This document shows, piece after piece, positions 47,125 to 57,734 of a stretch of 64,000 nt of DNA. The notes beneath the pieces are model-generated. The model was not told the DNA's origin, ran no database searches, and saw nothing but the letters and a program-made list of their open reading frames with translations. This DNA is from Mesaphorura yosii (lineage: Eukaryota; Arthropoda; Collembola; Poduromorpha; Tullbergiidae). Positions within the stretch are counted from its first letter, which is position 1. Each line of letters begins with the position of its first letter. The stretch is from contig WIXG01000011.1 of NCBI GenBank assembly GCA_009869945.1, forward strand, positions 496,001 to 560,000, given 5' to 3'. Both the position numbers and the translations under genes were made by a program.

Positions 47125-48439
47125 TGCGAATCTGGAGACGCACTTGTAACTGCCTCCACTTAACCTGTCTAACCCCGGACGCCGTATGCACAACACAGAC
47201 GCGCCGACGTCTGGCTTTAGAATTCTTTCAGCGTGACTGGCACAATTTAAAGTAAGCAATGATTATTTAAACCATAATCACTTTTGAATTGAGGTGGCTA
47301 TATCTAGATCCGAGATAATTTTTTAAATTTTAAACCATTAACTTGAATTCTTGAATGACGACACGCAATTCGGAGTATAACATACAATTTGCACAGCCGC
47401 AGGCTGGTCGCGAGCGCTTGCGTGTTACCAAAATACCAATTCATTTTTACCTGTTATAAGCGTTGCCTGTTTAATATTGACAAGACAACTGGCTCTGAGG
47501 AACTCGTACGCAGCTGGAAAGCGTGATAGTGATAGAAAGGAATTTAGGACGGTGAGATGGCTATCTTCTGGAGCTTCAACAAATAATATTACACAAGTAA
47601 ACATGGAATATGAAGATCGTACATGCGCCAGTATAGGGTAAATTATTCAACACGGCCGTCTTTCTTGATTGGAAGGAACGGCTGGCTCCCGGCCGAAGTT
47701 TTACTTGCACTTCCTTTGTAACCAATTAGGGCGACCAGGCGAATATTGGTCTACTTGCATCAGAAGGGCATAATTCCAACAAGAATAAAAGCAGCGACAG
47801 AAAGCTGGAAATGATGACTCGATTTGCAGTTACTGTCATGAGTTTGTAATTAAAGAGGAAAATATAAGACGGAGCTCATTTTCATCAAACAGTCATTAAT
47901 TTAAAATGCCACTCGAACGCTTCCAGTATTTCAGTTCCTTGCCATTTAAACTGTCAATGGTGTCACGGATTACTAAAGGCATCAAGTCACGATAGCTGAA
48001 GAAATAAATGTTGCTAGCAAGCAATAAATTCTGAAGATGCCGCTTTAATTGAAACGCGACGGTCAAAATCGAAGTGAATGAACTAGTTTTCTCGGAACGA
48101 CAGCCTGTAATTAAAAGCGTTCGTGCAAGATCTCCAGAAGAACCTTATAATTTATTTGGGCTGTCCTTCCGTGACGATCGCGCCATTTGTTTGTCTGCAT
48201 TGAAGTGGCAGAATCTGGTTCGAATTCTGGTCTGAACTGGTTCAATGGTCAAACTCCAGGAGATCATGCTATGTCTCTGCCTAATTAGTACTAGCATCGC
48301 CATTTTAAATTTATTCAAGGATCATCGACCTCAAGACACTAATTGATTCGAACGTAAAGAAAAATTCTGCTATGGACGAATAGTATTGGGCAAATTATTT
48401 AGATGGAACTTCCTCCATTCAGTCCGAAAATGAATCTCC
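47125..48439. other. Intergenic within receptor array
   Basis: Promoter side of receptor D and flank of the following pseudogene. No coding signal seen. Confidence 0.45.
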
Positions 48440-49385
48440 TTATCCCTCCGCTTTCCACCCGATGACAAGCGAGGCAACATTGTCAGCTATCATTCCAAAC
48501 GTCGTTAATAAACTCGAGGGTCTCGTTTTAAAGAGGTACCTAAGATGTCCTTGCATGGGGGTCTGGGATGTGTTCACTAATTGCAGGTATTTAATGCTGT
48601 ATTTAAGGTCGATCTGATGCGGGAGGTTTTCAGAAAGTAGTATACTATTAATCTGCAAAGTTGAGCCCATACATGAAACCGAACACAACAAAGAAGACAA
48701 TGTCCGCAAAAATATTAATAACTAAAAGGCTGAACTTGTCAGAGAATAGAATCAGCATGGAAGTTCCCACGACGCAAAGGAACGAGCTTCCAAACAGGTA
48801 GAGGCAGAATTAATGGAGAGAAGGCAAGCCAACACATGTCTGCATAGAGCTTAATTCTGTCGTACTTCTGAATATGCTTCAGTGGCCTTTCTGTCCTCAT
48901 GGCTTCGCCTCTAAGAAATTGAACTCAATTATTTACCTCATAGAATGGACAATATCTACAACTACAACTTACATGGTCCGCCGAATTCAATGGTTGAAGA
49001 CGATAGCTAGTCAAACATGAGTATGGTCATGAAGTTCAGAATGTAAATCTCGTTGCACAACAAAAGCATGCTGAAGAGGCAATACGTAATTTGTCCAACG
49101 ATGATTTGCCCGAAATAGAAGCGATACAAGTTCATAGGATCAGGAAGCTGATATAGAAACATTCCGATTGGTATCGTTCCCGTCAGGATCATGAATCCAT
49201 ATGCACAGAAGTACAGAAGTTTTGTTCGGTTTTTCATCGCAGGTTTCGGGATCGAGGTTATAGTGTCTGGCTGAGAAAGACACAGAGAACCCGTCATTAG
49301 CAACGCATATAAAATTCATACAAATAACTTCTAAGCGGGAATACTTGCCAATTAGTTTGGGCGTTTCGAAGAACTCTCGCTCTAC
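48440..49385 (-). pseudogene. Receptor pseudogene, close to protein D
   Basis: Exon 2 (about 49013-49260) reads LLYFCAYGFMILTGTIPIGM and PDPMNLYRFYFGQIIVGQ, very close to protein D, but ends in a premature stop after ILMFD. Exon 3 (about 48440-48900) is split over at least two frames (SDKFSLLVINIFADIVFF; YLQLVNTSQTPMQGHLRYLF; TTFGMIADNVASLVIGWKA). A stub of exon 1 (FFETPKLIG) ends at 49349 with a GC in place of the GT donor. The rest of exon 1 is absent. No functional product is expected. Confidence 0.85.
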
Positions 49386-50345
49386 ACTCCAAAACGAGAT
49401 GCGGTCAGAGAATTAGCAGGGCAGTTATAGATACCTGCGAAGAGTGGCAAGTATTTAAATGGCGAAGAAACTAATTACCAACAATAGCTTCATTGTTTAA
49501 AGCTGCATCAGAATCTTTGGAACTACGGTTCTCATATTTAGAAACTCTCCTTGAACTTAACTCCTGGCAATAATCAGGATTACGCATCACGCGGACGGCG
49601 AGTCATAAAGGTGCAGGTTCGTGCAAGACATGAAACGTTTGATAAATTTCGAAGTAGGTGTTTTAGATCAAATGTTGACACGCATTTGCCGAAATGTAAG
49701 TTTAAATAAATCTTTGCTTAACTTTCCAAGAACGACACGAAATAAGCTTTTATTAGCCATTAAAGGATATTCTTCAGAGGTCAAATTTGGCTTGTCATAT
49801 AAATGAATTTATTATTCAATTAGAAGGCCCAGAATAATAACCATTAAGATTTGTATCTGCATTGTCAGAAGGTTAAAACGGTTTGGAACGACATTTACTA
49901 TTCGCCGTCCGTGTCACACGATCAATGTCAGTGCCATTTATCCAGTCTGTAGAAGGGCCTCGTAATTTAATATTGGCACTAATGCGTTGAAGGAAAGTTT
50001 CCATCAAGTTAACACCCATGGAAGCCTTTTATCCTTCCCAGGATCGAATCCTCTTGCGTTAGAATTACTAGCCTCACTAGAGGGCTTCGCTCACCGTGTC
50101 GACCAACAGCTCTTCGTTTTGGTGCCACAGTTCGTCGCTTCGTCAAAATTTTTCATTAATCTCAAAACAATTGCGCGACTAAATGCTAGAGCGTGCGGGT
50201 TTACCACGATCAAGTCATTTCTAACCTTAGACCATTCAAGATCGCTCGCATAGTTCCGTGGTTTTAAAGAAGAGATTTTGATTTGCCTCAGAAAGCAAGT
50301 CTACGATCAAGCATTAGGTTAGACTGACAGCGTTTTGAAGTCAAG
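49386..50345. other. Intergenic within receptor array
   Basis: Between the pseudogene and receptor E. Two short accidental frames (49621-49806, 49987-50253); nothing supported. Confidence 0.45.
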
Positions 50346-51603
50346 ATGCTGTCCTCTGACACGTTGAGGCTGTACGACTTGCTTTTCCAGTTCGCCACCA
50401 AGACGAAAATTATGCCGTTTGATTGGGACAATTCTCCATCTGTGTTGAAATTGATTCCACCAGTCACAAGAAATCGTCGATACATGGCGTACTTGGTCAC
50501 CACACTTGACCTGATCCTCACCATAGCCTTGACGGCTGGATATTTTCACTATGCGTTCGTGTATCGAATGCCTAGCCGAATCATTCCTCCATTCGTGGCC
50601 AACATCGCGTTTGTATGGGGCTCAGTTTTCGCAGGCACTGGCTACACATCGCGGTCAGAAATCTTGGTCCTGGTTAATAAATTGTTTCAGACCAACGAGT
50701 ACTTGAGTAGGCTCATAAATGGACTGCAATTTATGGAAGTGATTACTCAAAATTGATGAGCCGTTTTTTTTTCTAGATACATACTTTGGAGTGGAGAAAA
50801 GGCTTGACCGTGCAATGTACCGGATTTGCAAGATGTACTTTATCATTGAAGGAGCCATAATTGGATCGGTTTTCCTGTACTTTATGCGACCCCGTGCTCA
50901 CGACAATTTGTACGAATTTTACGGTGGGACGTCCATTTTCGGCAAATCGGCCTTTTCATTTATCATAACCACAGTCGTTTGTTCCAAATACACTGTGATG
51001 TCGTTCTTCGTGTTCGTCATGTTCTTTTGTGGAGTTCTGCTAGACGTGTGCCAGAAACTGATGATGTAAGTTCGTCAGTTTCAGTGTGTTTCAATTCACA
51101 TTCAAATCATGCGTTCCTGTGCTAATTTCAGTGAATGCGTGGAAACCGGACGCATGACCGGTCACGAAGCTGTGTCAATGTACAACTCGTGCAGAATCTG
51201 CCAGCGTTTGTTTCAGAATTGTGTCGGGCCTGTTGTCTTTCCAGGGATGATTTTCATGGCGTCCAGCATGCTGGTGGTGGATGTATCCGGATTGATCATG
51301 TTTCATCTCGAAATGAGTGCTCTGGTCACCATCACCTTGGCCAATATAGCTGTGGTCCTCTCAACTGTGTTCGTCCTTTCATTTCGTCTGCTGCGAGCGT
51401 CCAACAGGCGCTCGACGGAATTTCTGAAACTGATGTCGCTGAAATATGGAAATGATGGCAAGATTGCGCGCAAGCTTAAAGGGTGCCGTCGGATTCAGAT
51501 ACGAATCGGGAACTTCTTTGTGGCTAAGGACATAACTATCCTGACCATCTTTGCCTTGATATCAGACAACATTGCTTCACTTGTCATAGCGTATCGTGAG
51601 TAA
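50346..51603 (+). CDS. Gustatory-receptor-like seven-transmembrane protein E
   Basis: Three exons 50346..50706, 50777..51065 and 51132..51603 (phases 1 and 2) give 373 residues. Start MLSSDTLRLYDLLFQFATKT. The family motif is altered to KIMPFDWDN. Other landmarks are YRMPSRIIPP, NKLFQTNEYLS, MRPRAHDNLYEFYGGTS before the fifth segment, and GNFFVAKDITILTIFALIS in the last helix region. The exon 3 start (CVETGRMTGHEAVSMYNSCR) is hydrophilic and cytoplasmic-looking. It forms a tandem pair with protein F, to which it is clearly the nearest relative. Probable chemosensory ligand-gated channel. Confidence 0.78.
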
Positions 51604-52424
51604 AGATTTTACTGCAATTGATTGCATTCCGTGAAGCAACCCATCAGCGTAACATCGAAAGTTTGAAGAATGCCTGAAACTCATTTCCATGATACGACTA
51701 GAAAAGAAAATGACGAAATTCAGTTGCAGATTTCTCCTCCAGATGTCTACCTCATAAACATTATATAAGTGATATTCAAACCAATTTTTAGGGCCACAAT
51801 TGCAGTTAAATAAACTATGGCTTCTTATTCACTGAAATGAGGACATAGGACAGAAAGTCACTAAAGTACAGGACGTGGAATGTTCCATCAAATTCCAAGA
51901 TACGCAAAAATTGACACGCAAATGAAAGTTTTAATGATTCATGGCTAAGTCGCTGGGGCACACATAACTTTAGGTTTAGCCTATTGTGGCAAAATATGTC
52001 ACTCATCATAATGGAACATTAACATTAGTTAAGGATAACTTCGTGTTACTGCCCGTGAAATAACCTAAGATACGTATCTTTATTGCACTGTAAAATGCTA
52101 TATCATTCGGGTAAGTGCTTCATAAGTTTGTGGCGCGGGTGACGACCCGTTACTTGGAATAAAGAAGCAATTTTTCCTTTCATGTCACGCACCACTATAT
52201 CACCGTCACGCATATTTCAGCACAGCACTTTGGGTCCCACATTGTTTACTTTTTCGCCACATCAAGAGAAAGATCTTATCAACATTTCATAAAATTAGTT
52301 TTTCAGTTCATACAAACCAGAACTGGAGGTGAGGGACTTCGCCAGAATTAATTTGTGCAGTTTCCAAAAATAAGGTACAGTCAATAATCGCTAGCAGTAG
52401 CAGTGAAAGCTGTATCAAATCGAA
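51604..52424. other. Intergenic between tandem receptors E and F
   Basis: 820 bases; 3' flank of E and promoter side of F. No coding signal seen. Confidence 0.45.
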
Positions 52425-53692
52425 ATGCTGTCCACTGAAACTCTGAAGCTGTACGACCTACTTCTCCAGCTTGCGACCAGAACAAAAAGCATCCCACTTG
52501 ATTGGGACAATTCTCGTTCCGTGCTGAAGTTGACCCCTCCAGTCACAAGAAAACGGCGGTACTTGGCGTACCTCGTCACGGCGCTTGATCTTGTCGCGTC
52601 CCTAGCCTTAATGGCTGGCTACCTTCACTACGCGTCTGTGTATCGCATGCCGAGCCGAATTATTCCCCCAATCGTCGCCTTCATTGGCTTCATATGCGGC
52701 TCAATTTTCGCGAACACAGGCTACACGTCGAGGTCAGAAATTTTGGTCCTAGTAAATAAAATTCTGCAGACGAATCAGCATTTGAGTAAGTTCACACTGA
52801 AATTCATGAATTTATTCGTTCGGAAATTGTTGTGGATCATTTTATATATTATATGGTTTTATTTGAAGAACTTTACTTCGGAGCAGACAAGAGATTTGAC
52901 CACGTGTTCGCCTTGTTTTTCAAAATATACTTAATGGTTAACGGAGCTGTAGCTGGGTTGGTGTTCCTGTACTTTATGCGACCCCGTGCTCACGACAATT
53001 TGTATGAGTTTTACGGTGGGACATCCATTCTTGGCAAGTCGGCATTTTCACTTGCCATGACCATTTTTGTTGCCAACAAATACGTTGTGACGGCATGTTT
53101 TGTATTCATCATGTTCAGTGGTGGATTTGTACTGCAAATTTGGCTGGATTTGATGATGTGAGTAGATAGACTGCCAGAAGCGGCATTGTTTCTTAATTTT
53201 CGTCAGCTATATAATTTCAGGGAATTCGTGGAAACCGGACGCATGACTTGTGACGAAGCTGTCTCGATGTACAACTCATGCAGAATCTGCCAGCGTATGT
53301 TTCAGAATTGCCTTGGGCCCGTCATCTTGCCGGTGATGATCTTTATGGCTTCGAGTATGCTGGTCGTGGATATATCTGGATTGATCCTGTTTTACCTCGA
53401 AATGAGTGTACTGGTCAGTATCAGCCTGGCCGACCTTGCTATGGTCCTCTCATTCGCACTCGTTATTGGCTTTCGTCTGCTGCGAGCTTCCGAAAGACGT
53501 TCGAGAGCTTTCCTCCGACTGATTGAGTTGCACTCGAGAAACGATCCGTACATCACACGCAGACTCAAAGGATGTCGTCTGATTCAGCTACGAATAGGGA
53601 ATTTCTTTGTGGCCAAAGATATAACCATCCTGACCATCCTTGCACTAATAGCTGAGAACGTAGGTTCACTTACCATAGCGTATCGAAAGTAA
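52425..53692 (+). CDS. Gustatory-receptor-like seven-transmembrane protein F
   Basis: Three exons 52425..52785, 52869..53157 and 53221..53692, with the same exon lengths (361, 289, 472) as protein E, giving 373 residues. Start MLSTETLKLYDLLLQLATRT, motif KSIPLDWDN, YRMPSRIIPP, NKILQTNQHLS, MRPRAHDNLYEFYGGTS and GNFFVAKDITILTILALIA. The exon 2 acceptor (tttatttgaag) is the weakest junction of the model. A recent tandem copy of E; identical 41-base stretches remain near 52966. Likely a functional receptor. Confidence 0.78.
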
Positions 53693-54261
53693 TTCAACTC
53701 GCCATGGCTAAAGACAAGAGTCTCTTGAATTCCACAAAACGAGCCGGGTCTGTGAGTCATGCTGAGAATGCTGTTATGTTGAACTCAAAAGAAACATAAC
53801 CTGAAACGGATATTGACATTCTATCGTTTATTTCGCAAACCTCAATTTCCCATAAAAGGCAGCTTTAATCTCAAATGTGTACCAAGTAAACCAACGAGCT
53901 TCAAAATAAGGCAAACTCAAAGGCAATGTTAATTTCTAATTGCTAAATGCTAATTTCATACATGCAAGGGTGCAATACAATAAGAATTTTATGGCCGCGG
54001 TGAAGTAAATATATCGAAATTATAATTCAGGTTAATCTCTACTCGGAATCGAAGAAGCTCAGCACAGGCACAAATTGAAAGAAAGCTTTACGTAGCGGTT
54101 TTTAATGCAAGCTGAACACCGTCCAATCCATTTCTGAAGTTTGAAATCTGAAACACAAACGTATCGTGAATTTTTCATCATCAGTTTATCATTCCATTAA
54201 CTCAAGCAACAAGTTTGATCGCTTACCAGGTGCTGGAAACAGTGAACCCGGCCCAAGCCCA
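53693..54261. other. Intergenic, no gene seen
   Basis: 3' flank of receptor F converging on the first Pmp3-like gene. Nothing else seen. Confidence 0.45.
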
Positions 54262-54426
54262 TTACTTTGTCACGATCCAGAGTGCATGAATGATGCCCGG
54301 CAGATAGATTAAGCAGCAAAGTAGGATGTTAATGAGTACATCTTTGCTGCAGCTATTGCTCTTGAGAAACACAGCCACAGGTGGCAAGAAGATGGCCAGA
54401 ATGACCAGAATTAATTGATTCACCAT
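54262..54426 (-). CDS. Pmp3/UPF0057-family small membrane proteolipid, copy 1
   Basis: A 54-residue frame starting MVNQLILVILAIFLPPVAVF and ending YLPGIIHALWIVTK. The Pmp3 signature is complete: the first helix with FLPPVAVF, a short polar Cys-containing loop (KSNSCSKDVLIN), then a second helix ending YLPGIIHA. Pmp3/RCI2/SNA proteins are two-helix plasma-membrane proteolipids, known in yeast, plants and nematodes. They affect membrane potential and tolerance to salt or cold. The gene is intron-less over its coding part and is the first of three on this strand. A 5' untranslated exon is possible. Confidence 0.85.
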   Translation of the reverse strand: MVNQLILVILAIFLPPVAVFLKSNSCSKDVLINILLCCLIYLPGIIHALWIVTK

Positions 54427-55391
54427 TCAGAAGCCTGAGTTCGACGATTGTCAGCAGAAATAAAATCACTCTCCTGTACGTCCTTGTAAAACTGAACTTA
54501 GATAGTCAGAACATCTCTGAACGTCTGAACCGCTGAAGCTGAGACGTAATGTCATCAAAAGTGGCCAACACCTTATTTTAGAAGAGTAAACCACTCAGGC
54601 GTGGATGCGACCAACTACTTTAGATTTTAATCAATGAACCTATTTCACGGATTCACGCCACGCTGCTTTACTCATTTGTTGTTCCTCTGTTTAGTGTGTT
54701 TCTAGTCGACAGGCAACCACTTCCGACGCTCTCAGAAACAGAAAATCGATAGTAATATTATGTTCCTAATGGGTTTCACAGCACGAGCACGCAATGGCAA
54801 TCCTGAACATTACCAACAAAGAATTAAAGCGGAAATCCTACCCAGGCTGCTTGGTATTTGGAGTGCTCGACCACTCAGCAGGACTCAAATACACGCCCGT
54901 GACAGAATGGTCTTGCTTATATACGTGAATTTGACTCATTTTAGAGAAAAATAGAAGCCGAGCCAAGTGCTGTGCTATCAGTATCTTCCTTAATAGTGAA
55001 TCACGTGCGGATTAAGGTTTTAGCATTAAATCTTCAGTTCCAACGAATAACTGCGCATTGTGCATGAATACTTGAGAATAAGAATACAGATGAATTAAAA
55101 TGAAGCTGTGAGATGTGTATAAAAGTTTCCTATTATTTTCAATGAATCATTTCACATTTCAAGTACAATACAGTAAGAAAACTATGACTCACAATTATTG
55201 TTGACCATAAAAATACACTTTGAAGGATTCCGTCTAGCAAATCTCGTGCTTTTCTTCCATGTTGCTGACCATTTCTTCTTCACAATCTGAATATAAATTA
55301 GACAAGATACTTCGTGAGAAGCAGCATTTTGCATTCTTTGTGCCAGCTAGAAATCGCAGAAGAATGACTTACCGGATTCTCACTATGCTGT
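54427..55391. other. Intergenic within Pmp3 cluster
   Basis: Promoter side of Pmp3-like copy 1 and 3' flank of copy 2. The frame at 54760-54954 has no recognisable content. Confidence 0.45.
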
Positions 55392-55568
55392 TCACTTGTA
55401 GAAGATGAACCAGACCGCATGAATGATTCCAGGAAGGAAGAACAGAATCGTGAGGATAATGCTGATGAAGACATTCGTCTCGCAATCTCCAACGTGCAGA
55501 AATACAGCCAGTGGTGGTAAAAAGATGGCCAAAATAATCAGTAAAATTTGACGGTCTGACATCGCCAT
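55392..55568 (-). CDS. Pmp3/UPF0057-family small membrane proteolipid, copy 2
   Basis: A 58-residue frame from ATG 55568 (MAMSDRQILLIILAIFLPPL), with a second in-frame ATG two codons on (55562) that could be the real start. Two helices with FLPPLAVF and FLPGIIHAVWFIFY flank a loop HVGDCETNVFIS. The loop Cys and the PP and PGIIHA turns match Pmp3. A TTTTCAG lies directly before the ATG, so a 5' untranslated exon upstream is likely. About 1.1 kb from copy 1, same strand. Confidence 0.85.
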   Translation of the reverse strand: MAMSDRQILLIILAIFLPPLAVFLHVGDCETNVFISIILTILFFLPGIIHAVWFIFYK

Positions 55569-56564
55569 CGCTGAAAATTCACGCAGCAATCTGTTCCAGG
55601 TTTATCGGTGAGAAGGAAATGATAACTAACTACTAACTAAGCGTGTGAGTGCTCTGAGTTCATAGAATAGGTGCGGAGCTGGGTGTGAGTAATGCGAACT
55701 CAGATAAGTCGAAGGAGATAACGTGAAAGCACATATGCAGTACTACTCCCGTCCTGCGTACTGCGTACAGGTCATCCATCCGCTTAACAATGAAATTCTT
55801 CTCTTATCAATAACAAATAGAATATGAACGGCAATGTAAGGATTTTAATTGCGGTCAAAATTACAACTAACAAGCTTAACTCTCTAGAGCAGATGTGGTT
55901 CAGTCTATGAACTGAACTCGAACGTGAGTTGACAACATTAATGAAGAACATATTCAATCTAAAACGATTGACGCTAACCGACACTTGATGGACTTGACGT
56001 GGTGTGACTTTGAATTGTTTGAATTAAATATTTGATGTATCATCTGGAATGCAGAACTAATTACCAGAATAATTCAAACACTAACTCACTTTTATCTGTA
56101 CCGCAACTACATCACAGCTGCTTTTTTAATAGTGCTTAGTGCTCTAAATTGCACAAACCACCAGAAGTATCATATCAAAGAACAAATTAAATCAGCACAA
56201 GGCAAAAGCAAATGGCGTGCTACAAAAGTAAGGGCTTGGGCTTGAGCTCACTTGTGCGTGATTTATTAAGACATTTACGACATGACAAAGGTAATTACTT
56301 CAGCTTGATTGACATTTGTACAACCTGTGATGAGATGAGACATTTTCTTGTTCAGAAGGGACGTCAAAGAAGGAGAATACGAAGAGCTTGAAGTATTCAG
56401 TTGATTAATTATGGATTTGATGTCGAATGTGGAGACGATTGCAGCTGGCTGGCTGGTTGAATCTGAAAACAAACAGAAGCCGTTTCAACCTCGACACTTC
56501 AATTTAAACTACAACTTGCTATGATTTTATTCGTTTAATATGCAAAGAGGAAACCTTGATGAAA
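55569..56564. other. Intergenic within Pmp3 cluster
   Basis: Frames at 55784-55984 and 56275-56472 (minus) have no family signature. The latter follows a TTTTCAG and might be an untranslated or unlinked exon. Not supported as genes. Confidence 0.4.
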
Positions 56565-56735
56565 TTAATCACAGCAGCCGATTTTCCATAAAGCATGGAT
56601 GATGGCCGGGAGGGCAAAGAGACACCACAAGGCGAGGTTGATGATCACGTCATTGTTGCATTGTTCAAATTTCATGTACACCGCCAGTGGAGGAATGAAG
56701 ATGGCCAAACAAATGAGGCAGCCTTGACTAACCAT
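56565..56735 (-). CDS. Pmp3/UPF0057-family small membrane proteolipid, copy 3
   Basis: A 56-residue frame starting MVSQGCLICLAIFIPPLAVY and ending ALPAIIHALWKIGCCD. It is the most diverged of the three: Phe-Ile-Pro-Pro instead of FLPP, and Leu-Pro-Ala-Ile-Ile-His instead of the usual PGIIH. The loop still carries Cys (KFEQCNNDVIIN), and the C-terminus ends in a double Cys that could be lipidated. Same strand and similar spacing as the other two, so tandem duplication is the simplest origin. Confidence 0.8.
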   Translation of the reverse strand: MVSQGCLICLAIFIPPLAVYMKFEQCNNDVIINLALWCLFALPAIIHALWKIGCCD

Positions 56736-57377
56736 CTTGACCTTGATTGATCAGACCTAGCAATAAGGAGATGTGATGCGATTTGATTATCCACAAAGCC
56801 ACGCCACGCCACAAATCAGGCTCCAGTGCAGTATGACATTCAACTTACGGTATAGAATCGAGATTTGATGCACGCTGTTCACGCTGACCGTCTGGAGTTG
56901 TTGTTGATTGCTGGAGCTCAATCGAAATTCTAGATGGAACTGCAGAGTGCAGATGCGAAAAAAGACGAGGGCCAACGTAGCCGAGGATGAAGGCTGGACA
57001 TGAAGATGAGATGGCTGTTCAATTATTCAAACGACTTAAACTTGACTCATTTGCGTTGAAACTGGATAGACTTCCAAGGAGACAAGTTCACGACCATTAC
57101 AAAAAGGGGGCGGAGGAATTGTAAACGTTGAAATCGTTGAGAAGTGGCTTCGAAAAAGACGCCATTTGTTCATTTCATTATCCAGAATCAAGCAAGAGTT
57201 TGCGTTTAGTTAAACTAGCGACACCAGCATAGCGTGGCATTTCGAATTGTGAGCCCTGAGTACCTTACGCGGGTGTGGGCACAAAATTAAGATTAGCAAC
57301 GACCCAAGCCCGAACACCGAACGTGGGCCACCACATGCGAGAGCGAAATGTGCAAAACAAAATGCAAAAAAATCGCC
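56736..57377. other. Intergenic, no gene seen
   Basis: Promoter side of Pmp3-like copy 3 and 3' flank of the tRNA gene, whose terminator run is listed separately. Nothing else seen. Confidence 0.45.
57366..57372 (-). terminator. RNA polymerase III terminator of tRNA-Val
   Basis: On the minus strand a run of seven T begins 6 bases after the mature 3' end of the tRNA, the normal Pol III stop signal. Confidence 0.8.
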
Positions 57378-57450
57378 TGTCTCCGCCCGGGTTCGAACCG
57401 GGGGCCTTGCGCGTGTGAAGCGCACGTGATAACCACTACACTACGGAGAC
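57378..57450 (-). tRNA. tRNA-Val(CAC)
   Basis: 73 bases on the minus strand including discriminator A. The 7-bp acceptor stem GTCTCCG/CGGAGAC pairs perfectly. The D arm contains TAGTGTAGTGGTTATCA (internal A box). The anticodon loop TTCACAC gives anticodon CAC. The T arm CCCGG-TTCGAAC-CCGGG contains the B box GGTTCGAAC. No intron and no encoded CCA, as expected for a nuclear eukaryotic tRNA. Confidence 0.97.
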
Positions 57451-57734
57451 AACTAGCATGCAGTAGGCTGGTTTTTACAATGTTTTGATCTTAGGCACAG
57501 CTCTTGTGTTGGGAGACTTCTGTGTGGTTGCTAGAATTGGTTTGGCTCTGTGCTGCTTCATACAAGCGTTATCAGCAGCGTAGCATGCATATATGCATGT
57601 GAATTCAATCGAACTGCAATCTTGTGTGGTTTACGAATAAAGCGTTCTTTGATCAACATTTCCGAAGCAGTGCAGTGATTTATTGTTGCAAATGACTATG
57701 ACGTGATATGACATGACCTTCTTCAGGACTAAGC

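Noticed and set aside
56275-56472. 65-codon minus-strand frame after a TTTTCAG, between Pmp3-like genes
   Set aside because: No membrane helix and no Pmp3 motif; could be an untranslated exon, not supportable as coding.
57584-57599. Perfect 16-base palindrome CATGCATATATGCATG
   Set aside because: Built from a simple AT/GC alternation; expected occasionally by chance and has no linked feature.
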